Assembly: GCF_900292075.1 (NCBI RefSeq)
Contig: NZ_OLMV01000005.1
Span: 186,001 to 250,000, forward strand
DNA: 64,000 nt
Direction of reading: 5' to 3'
From: Microbacterium timonense
GTDB lineage: Bacteria; Actinomycetota; Actinomycetes; Actinomycetales; Microbacteriaceae
How positions within the stretch are numbered: the first letter of the stretch is position 1; every line of letters begins with the position of its first letter. Below the pieces are notes generated by a model that worked only from the letters and a program-made list of their open reading frames with translations, did not search any database and was not told the DNA's origin. Made by a program: the position numbers and the translations under genes. This document shows positions 1-8,326 of this stretch, piece by piece.

Positions 1-3000
1 TACAAGTCGCAGCATCCCGACAAGTACTGGGAGCTCATCGAGACGCTCTTCGGCGGCGACCACCCGATCATGAACACCGTCAAGATCGAGATGGGTAACG
101 ACCGCAACACGTCGACGGGTCCCAACGCCTCGACCATGCGCACGCGGGACGAGTACCCGAACGTCCTGCGCGAGCCGGGATTCCAGCTGGCCGCCGACGC
201 GCAGCTCGTTGCCCACGGAGACGTCCACGTGAGCCTCTTGCGCTGGAACCGGCCGGCGTGGGTGGCCGGCGACGCCGACCAGTACATCTGGTTCAAGAAC
301 ACCGTGCTCGCCGCCTACCGGGAATACGGGGTCATGGTGGACTCCATCAACCCCGACACGAACGAGACCGGCAACCCGAACATCCAGCTGTACAAGGACT
401 TCTCGGGCTGGGTGCAGGGCGACACCACGGGTTACCAGGGGGCGAGTGCCGCAGACCCGAACAACGGCTTCGCCTCGGAAGAGGAGAAGAACCTCTTCCA
501 CTCCATCCAGACCATCGCCGCCGACACCGTCGGCACGCCGCCGCTGTCGTTCGGCAACGCGATGACCTCGGCCACCGACTCCTCGCTGCGCGACGCCGTC
601 GACGTCGTCGGCTTCCACTACTCCAGCGCCGACGACAGCGCCGGCAACATGAAGAAGATCGCCGAGCAGCTCGACAAGGAGGTCTGGAACTCGGAAGGTC
701 AGTCGACGTTCTCGAGTTCGGCGGACCGCCCGAACAACAACGCCAGTGATGAGCAGGGCGGTTTCGGAACCCGGTTCGGCGGCACCAACAGCGCCCTCGA
801 GATGGGCAACTGGGTGACGACGGGCTTCTCCGCCTCGCGGCGCACCCTCAACATCTTCCAGCCGGCGATCGGCTCGTTCTACGACGGGTTCCAGTACTCG
901 TCCAAGGAGCTCGTGAACGCCCGGGAGCCGTGGTCGGGCTGGATGTACTACGACGGGGGCCTGGCGGTGCTCGAGCAGTTCACCCAGTTCGCGAAGCTCG
1001 GGTGGGAGAACGCCGACAACACGGCAGGCATCTGGCGGGCCATCCCGCAGGCCTCTCGCAGCGAGCTCGGCACCGGCAATCCGCCCGGCGGCGCACGGGC
1101 CGGCGGCGCGTCGTACACGACGCTCGCGGCGCCGGACGCGTCGGACTTCTCGACCGTCATCGTCAACGACTCGAAGTTCACCAAGACCTACCGGATCGTC
1201 GCGAACGGCCTCGACCTCGGGCCGGACCAGACGGCGGAGCTGTGGGAGACGCGCGCCGCCGATGACGGTGAGGCCTACGACGCGAACTACCTCCAGCCCG
1301 TCGGCGAGCTCTCGCCCGCAGCGGACGGCTCGTACACGATCACCGTCAAGCCGTGGTCGGCGCTCACCTTCACGACCCTCGACCACGCCACGGCGGGTGC
1401 CGGCGGCGCACTGACGGCCAAGGAGGGCTACGGCAGCTCGCTGCCCTCCTCGCCCGAGTACACCGACGCCGACGGCGGCCGTGACGTCCTCGACACCGAC
1501 GGCAGCGGCAACGTCAACGGCGTGACCGATGACGACGTGCTCTACGCCGACGACTTCGACTACGCCGAGGAGGACGCCATCAAGGGCTACGACCCGGCGA
1601 CCGGTCAGCTGGTGGACAGCGGCGAGTCGTACCTCGACAGCCGCGGCGCCAAGGCGAAGCCGTCCGGCACCCCGGCCGTGCAGAACGAGGACAACGGCGC
1701 CACTCCCCGGTACACCAACGACACGAACGGCGCCTTCGAGTCGGTTGCGACGGGGGATGCCGCGCACGAGCGTGTGCTGCGTCAGCAGGTCGGGCCGGGC
1801 ATGGCCGGTGGCGCGTGGAACGGCGGCGACCCGAAGACGACGATCGGCGATGCGCGGTGGGCGAACTACACCGTGTCGGCCGATGTGCTCTTCGAGGCCG
1901 GCGGCGCGCAGTACGCCACCATCGGCGCGCGGGAACAGGGCGGCACCGCCAATGGTCAGAGCGTGTCGGCAGCCGAGTTGCGGATCGACCCGACCGGCGC
2001 CTGGACCTTCATGCGCTTCGGTGCGACGCTGTCCAGCGGGAGCCTCGCCGGGACTCCGGCGGCCGCCTTCAAGACCGGCCCCGGAGTATGGAACAACATC
2101 GCGGTGAGCGTGGCGGGACCGGTCTACAAGGCGCTGGTCAACGGCGTCGAGATCGCGAGCTTCACCGATGCCGCCCCGCAGGCGACCGGCCGCATCCAGC
2201 TGGGCTCGAGCTTCAACTTCGTGCAGTTCGACAACCTGAAGGTGCAGAACCTGCCCGGCTACACGCCGTACTACGACACGATCATCGACGGTATGCACCA
2301 GACCAGCTGGGCCGACACGTCGGTGCCGGTGCTGGAGTTCGACGGCAACTGGAGCCACGTGAACGGCCAGGGGATGTTCGAATGGCAGCGCACCGCGTCC
2401 AAGAGCACGGCCAAGGGCGCGGCCATGACCTACTCGTTCACGGGGACCGGGCTCGACATCATCGGCACGAACTCCGGGACGACGACGCTCGACGTCATCG
2501 TCGACGGGGTTCAGGTGGCTGCCGGGGCTCCGACCTTCAGCGCCGGCAGCGAGCGCACGACGTTCATGCTGCGCGGACTGCGTGACGCCGCCCACACCGT
2601 GGTCATCAAGACGGCGAACGACGCCTCCATCAACGTGGACGCCGTGGGCGTGATCACCGCGACGGCGGATTCCGCTCGCGTCGACACCACCGGGCTGGCG
2701 GCGGCCCTGGAGTCCGTGAAGGGCCTGCAGGAGAGCGAGTACAGCCCGGAGACGTGGGCACCCTTCGCCGTGGTCCGCGGCGACGCGCAGGACGCGCTGA
2801 AGGACCCGGACGCGTATGGCCTCGATGCCGAAGGCGCCGCGGCCCTGGCGGCGCGAGTGGCCGCCGCCGCCGATGGCCTGACCCCGAAGGACGTCAGCCC
2901 CGACGTGCTCGCGCTCGGGGTGGTCTCGATCGCGTCCGACGACCGCACGCTTCCGGAGTCGCTGACGCTGGGAGGAGCCGAGGCCGAGGTCACCTGGAGC

Positions 3001-5193
3001 CTCGCATCCCTCAACAGCGCCAAGACGGTCGCGGAGCTCGGCACGTTCGTCGCGACCGGGCGGTCGACCGAGAAGCTGTCGTCGGGTCTGTACCAGCGGT
3101 TCAGTGCCACCGTGCTCGTGACGCCCGCTGACCTCACCTACTTCGTCGATTCCGGGGCGACCGGGGCGCCGGAGGGTTCGGCCTACGCCGCGGTCAAGGC
3201 ATCCTTCCCCGACCTGCTCAACGACACCAGCGACCAGAAGTGGGACGGAACAGCCTCGGGCCCGACGTGGGGCTACTCCACCGCCGCGACGACGCTGGCG
3301 GCGGGCACTCCGCAGGACTGGGGCTCGTCGTACGTGGGCGCCGACTACAACAAGCCGGTCACGTATCACCTGACGCTGCCGGCAGGGTCGTACAACATCG
3401 TCGCCGTGCAGGCGCCGCGCGCGGGCCTCACCACCAACGTGTACTCGAAGGTCACGGTCGGCGGCGGCGCCGGGAGCACCGTGACCGCCACGTCGACCGG
3501 AGGGGCCACCCCGGTCGCGCAGAAGGTCACCCTCGACGCCGACAGCGTGGTGCACGTGGAGTTCGGCACCAACGGCACCAGCGGCTACAACGCGCGGCTG
3601 GCGCTGGTGTACGTGCAGACGCTCCCGCGCGACCTGGGCGTCCAGGGCGCCCTCGGCGTGGCGGACGAGCTGCCCGACACGGTGCGCGTCGCGGGTGCCG
3701 AGAAGGCGGTCGAGTGGGATGCGGCATCCGCCGCGCAGCCGCGCAGCGAGTTCGCGAAGCTCACGGTCACCGGCCGACTGACCGACACCGACCAGGCGGT
3801 CGTCGCGGCGTTCGAGATCGTGCCGCAGGCGCTCGTGTACTACATCGACTCCGGCACCAACGGCGTGGCGTCGCCGCAGTACACGGCCGTCGCGGAGTCG
3901 GTCACGCTGCGCAACGACCAGGTCGACCAGGTCTCGTCGAGTGCGGATCAGTGGGGATATGTCGCTGACGGCATGAAGACCAAGGGGACCACCGACATCA
4001 CCGACAAGTACTCCACCGGCCTCTACCAGGACACGACGAAGCTGATCTACCGTCTGCCGCTGGACGCCGGCACGTACACCCTGACGGGCGGGTTCACCGA
4101 GTGGTGGAACATCAACCGCTCGATGTACCAGACAGTCTCGGTCGCCGGCACGGAGCTCGCGAAGGGGAGCATTCCGCTCTCGGGATCGAACACGCCGCTC
4201 GCAGCATCGCTGACCTTCACGTTGGCGGCTCCCGCGACGGTGGACTACGTCGTGACCAACGAGGGCGCCGGCAGCGAGAAGCCCGTCATCTCGTGGCTCG
4301 CCGTGGCTGACGAGACGCTGCCCGGAGCGCCGCAGAATGCGGCGGCGGCGCTCGCCGGTGACACGTCGATCCGCGTCACGTGGGATGCCTCGGCGCCCGC
4401 CGGTCCGGGATTCTCGGGCTACCGCGTGTACGAGGCCGGTGCTGACGAGCCCGTGTGCGAGACCAGCGCCACCGCGTGCACCGTGAAGGGGCTGGAGCTT
4501 GGATCGACGCACGCGTACGAGGTGGCCGGGGTCAACGAGCTCGGCGAAGGCGAGCGGTCGGCGGCGACGGCATCCGTCACCCTTCCCGAGGTGGCGCAGA
4601 ACGACGGCGCGAAGTCCGCTCCGGCCAAGGGAGTGCTGTCGTCGAACGACGGGTGGGACACCGGGCTGAAGGACGGCACGTTCCAGCTGACGATGAACCT
4701 GTGGTGGGGTGAGAACGGCTCGCTGTTCAAGCTGTACCGCGACGGCGAGCTCATCGCCAAGGTTCCGCTCACGATGATGTCGCCGGGGGCGCAGCGCGCG
4801 GTCGTCGACATCGAGGGTCTGGCCGACGGCACCTACGTGTTCACCGGCGAGCTGCTCAACTCGAAGGGCAGCACCGCCACCCAGCCGCTCACCGTGAAGG
4901 TGACGGACGCCTCTCCCGGCAAGCCGTCGCTGTCCGCCGGCAACAAGGACGGCGACGGCACCTACACCGTGACCGCCGACCTGTGGTGGGGCACCAACGC
5001 GACGTCGTACCGGTTCCTCGAGAACGGCGTCGAGGTCGGCGCCGGTGCGCTGACGGCCGCCACCCCCGGGGCGCAGCATGCGCAGGTCGCGGTCACCGGC
5101 AAGGCCAAGGGGACGTACACGTACACCGTGGAGTTCACCAACGCCGCAGGCACGACCACGAGCGCTCCGCTCAAGGTGACCGTGTCGAAGTAG
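1..5193 (+). CDS. GH59 galactocerebrosidase-like multidomain glycosidase, 5'-truncated by the window edge
   Basis: The frame is open from the first base for 1,730 codons, so the true start and any signal peptide lie upstream. The N-terminal part follows the GH59 (galactosylceramidase) plan: a 'KIEMG' strand near residue 29, a candidate acid/base Glu in 'NETGNP' (about 122), a candidate nucleophile Glu in 'WNSEG' (about 232) and 'EPWSGW' (about 308), as in animal GALC. A lectin-like segment follows ('GDARWANYTV', about 615). Further on come regions resembling bacterial Ig-like group 4 domains (about 970-1040 and 1200-1280), a fibronectin type III domain (about 1440-1525) and two C-terminal copies of a roughly 95-residue module, each with 'LWWG' (about 1567 and 1661). 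Family knowledge implies removal of beta-linked galactose, and the modules suggest an extracellular enzyme that binds polymers. No sortase motif is seen at the C-terminus. The exact substrate is unknown. Confidence 0.85.
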   Translation, partial: YKSQHPDKYWELIETLFGGDHPIMNTVKIEMGNDRNTSTGPNASTMRTRDEYPNVLREPGFQLAADAQLVAHGDVHVSLLRWNRPAWVAGDADQYIWFKNTVLAAYREYGVMVDSINPDTNETGNPNIQLYKDFSGWVQGDTTGYQGASAADPNNGFASEEEKNLFHSIQTIAADTVGTPPLSFGNAMTSATDSSLRDAVDVVGFHYSSADDSAGNMKKIAEQLDKEVWNSEGQSTFSSSADRPNNNASDEQGGFGTRFGGTNSALEMGNWVTTGFSASRRTLNIFQPAIGSFYDGFQYSSKELVNAREPWSGWMYYDGGLAVLEQFTQFAKLGWENADNTAGIWRAIPQASRSELGTGNPPGGARAGGASYTTLAAPDASDFSTVIVNDSKFTKTYRIVANGLDLGPDQTAELWETRAADDGEAYDANYLQPVGELSPAADGSYTITVKPWSALTFTTLDHATAGAGGALTAKEGYGSSLPSSPEYTDADGGRDVLDTDGSGNVNGVTDDDVLYADDFDYAEEDAIKGYDPATGQLVDSGESYLDSRGAKAKPSGTPAVQNEDNGATPRYTNDTNGAFESVATGDAAHERVLRQQVGPGMAGGAWNGGDPKTTIGDARWANYTVSADVLFEAGGAQYATIGAREQGGTANGQSVSAAELRIDPTGAWTFMRFGATLSSGSLAGTPAAAFKTGPGVWNNIAVSVAGPVYKALVNGVEIASFTDAAPQATGRIQLGSSFNFVQFDNLKVQNLPGYTPYYDTIIDGMHQTSWADTSVPVLEFDGNWSHVNGQGMFEWQRTASKSTAKGAAMTYSFTGTGLDIIGTNSGTTTLDVIVDGVQVAAGAPTFSAGSERTTFMLRGLRDAAHTVVIKTANDASINVDAVGVITATADSARVDTTGLAAALESVKGLQESEYSPETWAPFAVVRGDAQDALKDPDAYGLDAEGAAALAARVAAAADGLTPKDVSPDVLALGVVSIASDDRTLPESLTLGGAEAEVTWSLASLNSAKTVAELGTFVATGRSTEKLSSGLYQRFSATVLVTPADLTYFVDSGATGAPEGSAYAAVKASFPDLLNDTSDQKWDGTASGPTWGYSTAATTLAAGTPQDWGSSYVGADYNKPVTYHLTLPAGSYNIVAVQAPRAGLTTNVYSKVTVGGGAGSTVTATSTGGATPVAQKVTLDADSVVHVEFGTNGTSGYNARLALVYVQTLPRDLGVQGALGVADELPDTVRVAGAEKAVEWDAASAAQPRSEFAKLTVTGRLTDTDQAVVAAFEIVPQALVYYIDSGTNGVASPQYTAVAESVTLRNDQVDQVSSSADQWGYVADGMKTKGTTDITDKYSTGLYQDTTKLIYRLPLDAGTYTLTGGFTEWWNINRSMYQTVSVAGTELAKGSIPLSGSNTPLAASLTFTLAAPATVDYVVTNEGAGSEKPVISWLAVADETLPGAPQNAAAALAGDTSIRVTWDASAPAGPGFSGYRVYEAGADEPVCETSATACTVKGLELGSTHAYEVAGVNELGEGERSAATASVTLPEVAQNDGAKSAPAKGVLSSNDGWDTGLKDGTFQLTMNLWWGENGSLFKLYRDGELIAKVPLTMMSPGAQRAVVDIEGLADGTYVFTGELLNSKGSTATQPLTVKVTDASPGKPSLSAGNKDGDGTYTVTADLWWGTNATSYRFLENGVEVGAGALTAATPGAQHAQVAVTGKAKGTYTYTVEFTNAAGTTTSAPLKVTVSK

Positions 5194-5208
5194 GACCAAC
5201 CGGCACGA

Positions 5209-5241
5209 AACGCCCCGGGCTGTCGCCGGGTCCGGGGCGTT
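5209..5241 (+). terminator. Stem-loop terminator after the GH59 gene
   Basis: A perfect 10-bp stem (AACGCCCCGG pairing with CCGGGGCGTT) surrounds a 13-nt loop and begins 15 nt after the stop codon. There is no U-tract, which is usual for actinobacterial intrinsic terminators. Confidence 0.7.
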
Positions 5242-5247
5242 CCGGCC

Positions 5248-5329
5248 CGCTCTTCCGCGCTCGTTCCTCGCTCTTCCTCGCTCGTTCCTCGCTCTTCCGC
5301 GCTCGTTCCTCGCTCTTCCTCGCTCGCTC
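5248..5329. repeat. 21-bp tandem repeat, about 3.9 copies
   Basis: Units start at 5248, 5269, 5290 and 5311. Copies 1 and 3 begin CGCTCTTCCGCGCTCG; copies 2 and 4 carry T in place of the central G (CGCTCTTCCTCGCTCG), so the array alternates two variants. The last unit is incomplete. It fills the gap between the terminator stem and the palindromic element. Function unknown. Confidence 0.85.
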
Positions 5330-5330
5330 A

Positions 5331-5398
5331 ACAGGTCAACCGCGCTTCCGCAGGATCTTGAATCGGTTCACTCTCCTGTGCAAGCGCGGTTGACCTGT
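5331..5398. repeat. Solitary 68-bp long-hairpin element (same family as the 33-34 kb cluster)
   Basis: Two 25-nt arms (5331-5355 and 5374-5398) pair at 23 of 25 positions around an 18-nt loop. The outer arm begins ACAGGTCAACCG and the other ends CGGTTGACCTGT, the same outer arms as the hairpins at 32980-33992. The inner arms and loop differ from that cluster. It ends 45 nt before the chosen start of the dehydratase gene. Confidence 0.85.
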
Positions 5399-5443
5399 CG
5401 GCACGTATGGCTGACGGGCGGTCGTCGGGTCGGGCAGGATGGC

Positions 5444-7201
5444 GTGAGGGTCGACGCGGATGAGACGGACCCGAGGGTGAGGTCGACGGTGACGCTGCGC
5501 AGTTCCCAGTGGTACTCCGGTGATGATCGCAACGCGTACATCCACCGTGCGTGGATGCGGCGCGGGGTGCCGGATTCGGCGTTCGAGGGGCGGCCGCAGA
5601 TCGCGATCGCGAACACCGCGTCGGACCTGACGCCGTGCAATGCGCACCTGTCCGAGGTGGCGCAGTCGGTGAAGAACGGCGTGTACGAGGCGGGCGGCAT
5701 CCCGCTGGAGCTGCCGGTGGTGTCGCTGGGCGAGACGAACGTGCGGCCGACGGCGATGCTGTGGCGGAACATGGCGGCGATGGCGACGGAGGAGATGCTG
5801 CGCGCCAACCCGATCGACGGCGTGGTGCTGCTCGGCGGCTGCGACAAGACGATCCCCGCGCTCTTGATGGCCGCGGCGTCGGTGGACCTGCCGGCGGTCG
5901 TGGTTCCGGGCGGGCCGATGCTGACGGGGCACTTCCGGGGTGAGGCGCTGGGGTGCGGAACCGACGTGTGGCGGCTGTCGGAGGAGGTGCGAGCCGGCAC
6001 GCTGAGCGAGGCCATGTTCGTGAAGTCCGAGTCTTCGATGATCCGCTCGCCCGGCCATTGCAACACGATGGGCACCGCCTCGACGATGGCGCTGGTCGCC
6101 GAGGCGCTGGGCCTGGTGGTGCCTGGTGTGGCGGGAACACCGGCGCCGGATGCGCGGCTGCGGGAGGCCGCGCATCTGACCGGGGCCCTGACGGTGGGAC
6201 TGGTCGCGGAGGACCGGCGGCCGTCGACGTTCCTGACGAAGGGCAGCTTCCGCAACGCCATCGTTGCGCTGGCGGCGATCGGCGGGTCGACGAACGCCGT
6301 CGTGCACCTGCTCGCCATCGCCGGGCGCCTGGGCATCGACCTGACGATCGACGACTTCGACCGGATCGGCGCGGACGTGCCGCTGCTGGTCAACCTGCAG
6401 CCGGCGGGCCGGTACCTCATGGACGATCTGTTCCGGGCCGGCGGGTTCCTGGCGGTGATGAGGGAGGTGCGCGACCTCCTGGACCCCGACGCGCTGACGA
6501 TCACCGGTCGGCCCTTCGTGGACTATCTCGACGACGCGAAGATCTGGGATGCCGACGTCATCACCTCCCGCGACAGCCCGCTGCAGCCGCATGCCGGGAT
6601 CAGCGTGCTGCGCGGGTCGCTCGCGCCCGGCGGCGCCCTCATCAAGCCCGCCGCCGCTTCGCCGCACCTGCTCAGGCACCGGGGGCGGGCCGTCGTGTTC
6701 GACTCGATCGAGGACTTCCACGCCCGCCTCGACGATCCCGACCTCGATATCGATGAGGACAGCGTGATGGTGCTGCGCGGGTGCGGCCCCAAGGGCTACC
6801 CCGGCATGCCCGAGGTCTCGAACATGCCGCTTCCCGCCAAGCTGCTGGCCAAGGGCGTGCGCGACATGGTGCGCATCTGCGACGGACGGATGTCGGGCAC
6901 CGCGTACGGCACGGTGGTGCTGCACGTGACCCCCGAAGCCGCCGCGGGCGGGCCGCTCGCGCTCGTGCGCACCGGTGACTGGATCACCCTCGACGTGCGA
7001 GGCCGCCGCCTCGACCTCGACGTGCCCGCCGACGAGCTGGCACGGAGGATGCCGAACCAGGCCGCCGTCGACGGCTACGCGAATCCCCGCCGCGGGTGGG
7101 AACGGCTCTACGTCGATCACGTCCTCCAGGCCGACCAGGGCGCCGACCTCGACTTCCTCGTCGGATCCTCCGGATCGGAGGTCTCCCGTGAATCCCACTG
7201 A
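5444..7201 (+). CDS. IlvD/Edd-family dehydratase, probably a sugar-acid dehydratase
   Basis: About 585 residues, normal for the family. It starts the conserved block with 'LRSSQWYSG' and carries the three cysteines of the iron-sulfur site in 'LTPCNAH', 'GGCDKT' and 'GHCNTMG'. The family dehydrates either dihydroxy-acids of branched-chain amino-acid synthesis or aldonic acids such as arabonate and xylonate. The neighbouring alcohol dehydrogenase and sugar genes, and 'QWYSG' near the N-terminus as in aldonate dehydratases, favour a sugar acid; this is inference. GTG at 5444 is chosen because AGGA lies 4 nt upstream and because an earlier in-frame start (5378) falls inside the palindromic element. 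The stop overlaps a short reading frame that leads into the next gene. Confidence 0.85.
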   Translation: MRVDADETDPRVRSTVTLRSSQWYSGDDRNAYIHRAWMRRGVPDSAFEGRPQIAIANTASDLTPCNAHLSEVAQSVKNGVYEAGGIPLELPVVSLGETNVRPTAMLWRNMAAMATEEMLRANPIDGVVLLGGCDKTIPALLMAAASVDLPAVVVPGGPMLTGHFRGEALGCGTDVWRLSEEVRAGTLSEAMFVKSESSMIRSPGHCNTMGTASTMALVAEALGLVVPGVAGTPAPDARLREAAHLTGALTVGLVAEDRRPSTFLTKGSFRNAIVALAAIGGSTNAVVHLLAIAGRLGIDLTIDDFDRIGADVPLLVNLQPAGRYLMDDLFRAGGFLAVMREVRDLLDPDALTITGRPFVDYLDDAKIWDADVITSRDSPLQPHAGISVLRGSLAPGGALIKPAAASPHLLRHRGRAVVFDSIEDFHARLDDPDLDIDEDSVMVLRGCGPKGYPGMPEVSNMPLPAKLLAKGVRDMVRICDGRMSGTAYGTVVLHVTPEAAAGGPLALVRTGDWITLDVRGRRLDLDVPADELARRMPNQAAVDGYANPRRGWERLYVDHVLQADQGADLDFLVGSSGSEVSRESH

Positions 7202-7244
7202 CGCTCTGCGTGGCCTCCCGGCCCTCCCGTGGCACGCCCGATGA
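7188..7244 (+). CDS. Possible 18-codon coupling peptide between dehydratase and dehydrogenase
   Basis: GTG at 7188 is preceded by a strong Shine-Dalgarno (GGAGG, 7178-7182) inside the end of the dehydratase gene. It opens an 18-codon frame (MNPTDALRG then LPALPWHAR) whose TGA at 7242-7244 overlaps the ATG of the dehydrogenase as ATGA. The dehydrogenase itself has no good ribosome-binding site, so translation of this frame could deliver ribosomes to it. Alternatively the frame is the N-terminal remnant of a deleted gene. Nothing else in the window resembles the peptide. Confidence 0.4.
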   Translation: MNPTDALRGLPALPWHAR

Positions 7245-8248
7245 AGGCGCTGGTCATCACCGCGCCGCATCGGGCCGAGGTCGCCGAGGTGCCCGAGCCG
7301 GAGCCCGTGCCGGGGGAGGTGGTCGTCGACGTGCACCGGGCGGGTATCTGCGGCACGGACGTCGAGTTCTACACGGGCGAGATGGCGTACCTGCATTCCG
7401 GGCACGCCGCGTTCCCGATGCGGATCGGCCACGAATGGATGGGCACCGTCTCCGCCGTCGGGGCGGGAGTCGACGACGCCTGGGTCGGCCGGCGGGTGAC
7501 CGGTGACACGATGCTCGGCTGCGGTTCCTGCCGACGCTGCCGGCGGGGACGGCAGCACGTGTGCGAGCGGCGGGTGGAGCTCGGCATCCGCGGCGGCAGG
7601 CCCGGCGCGCTCGCCGAGAAGCTCGCGACGCCCGTCGGATCGCTGCATCCCCTTCCCGACGCGGTGGACGATGTGCAGGGCGCGATGGTGGAGCCGGGCG
7701 GCAACGCGTTCCGGGCGGTGCGGGCAGCCGCACTCGCACCCGCAGACCGGTGCCTCATCCTCGGACCCGGCACCATCGGGCTGCTCTGCGCGATGTTCGC
7801 GCGTGCCGCGGGCGCCGAGGTGCACCTGCTCGCCCGCGACGACGGCTCGATCGTCTTCGCCCGGTCGCTGGGCTTCGACAGCGTCTGGACCGCGGGGCGG
7901 CTGCCCGAGCTGCCGTGGGACGCTGTCATCGATGCCTCGAACGATGCCCGTCTCCCCGCCCGCGCGCTCGAGCTGGTCGAACCGGGCGGACGCGTGGTCT
8001 ACATCGGCCTGGCCGGGAGCCCGAGTCTCCTCGACACGCGCGACCTGGCGCTCAAGGACGTCACGGCGATCGGCGTCCTGAGCGCCTCGCCCGGCCTCTC
8101 CGGCACGATCGACGCGTATGCCGCGGGTGTGGTCGACCCGCGGCCGCTCATCGCTGCCACGGTGGCCCTGGACGAGCTGCCGGCCATCCTCGCCGGCAGG
8201 CGTCCGGACGGTGCCGGCCCGGGGCCCAAGCTCCACGTCGCGATCTGA
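7241..8248 (+). CDS. Zinc-dependent medium-chain alcohol/polyol dehydrogenase
   Basis: About 335 residues. The catalytic zinc ligands are visible as 'CGTDVE' and 'GHEW', the structural zinc loop as four cysteines in 'CGSCRRC' and 'RQHVC', and the NAD(P)-binding turn as 'LGPGTIG'. The family oxidises secondary alcohols of polyols, sugar acids or threonine to ketones. It sits directly behind the sugar-acid dehydratase, which points to a step in sugar or sugar-acid oxidation. ATG at 7241 gives the usual short N-terminus (MKALVI); an in-frame GTG at 7229 is an alternative. It overlaps a short upstream frame by ATGA, suggesting translational coupling. Confidence 0.85.
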   Translation: MKALVITAPHRAEVAEVPEPEPVPGEVVVDVHRAGICGTDVEFYTGEMAYLHSGHAAFPMRIGHEWMGTVSAVGAGVDDAWVGRRVTGDTMLGCGSCRRCRRGRQHVCERRVELGIRGGRPGALAEKLATPVGSLHPLPDAVDDVQGAMVEPGGNAFRAVRAAALAPADRCLILGPGTIGLLCAMFARAAGAEVHLLARDDGSIVFARSLGFDSVWTAGRLPELPWDAVIDASNDARLPARALELVEPGGRVVYIGLAGSPSLLDTRDLALKDVTAIGVLSASPGLSGTIDAYAAGVVDPRPLIAATVALDELPAILAGRRPDGAGPGPKLHVAI

Positions 8249-8252
8249 CGGT

Positions 8253-8276
8253 GCCGCCCACCCCCGGGTGAGCGGC
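8253..8276 (+). terminator. Stem-loop terminator after the dehydrogenase
   Basis: GCCGCCCACCC pairs with GGGTGAGCGGC (10 of 11 pairs, 2-nt loop) starting 5 nt after the stop codon. No U-tract. It probably ends the dehydratase-dehydrogenase transcript. Confidence 0.55.
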
Positions 8277-8326
8277 GCGACCGGGTCTCTCGGCCCGTTC
8301 ACAGAGGCGACGGCCACCCTGGGAGC

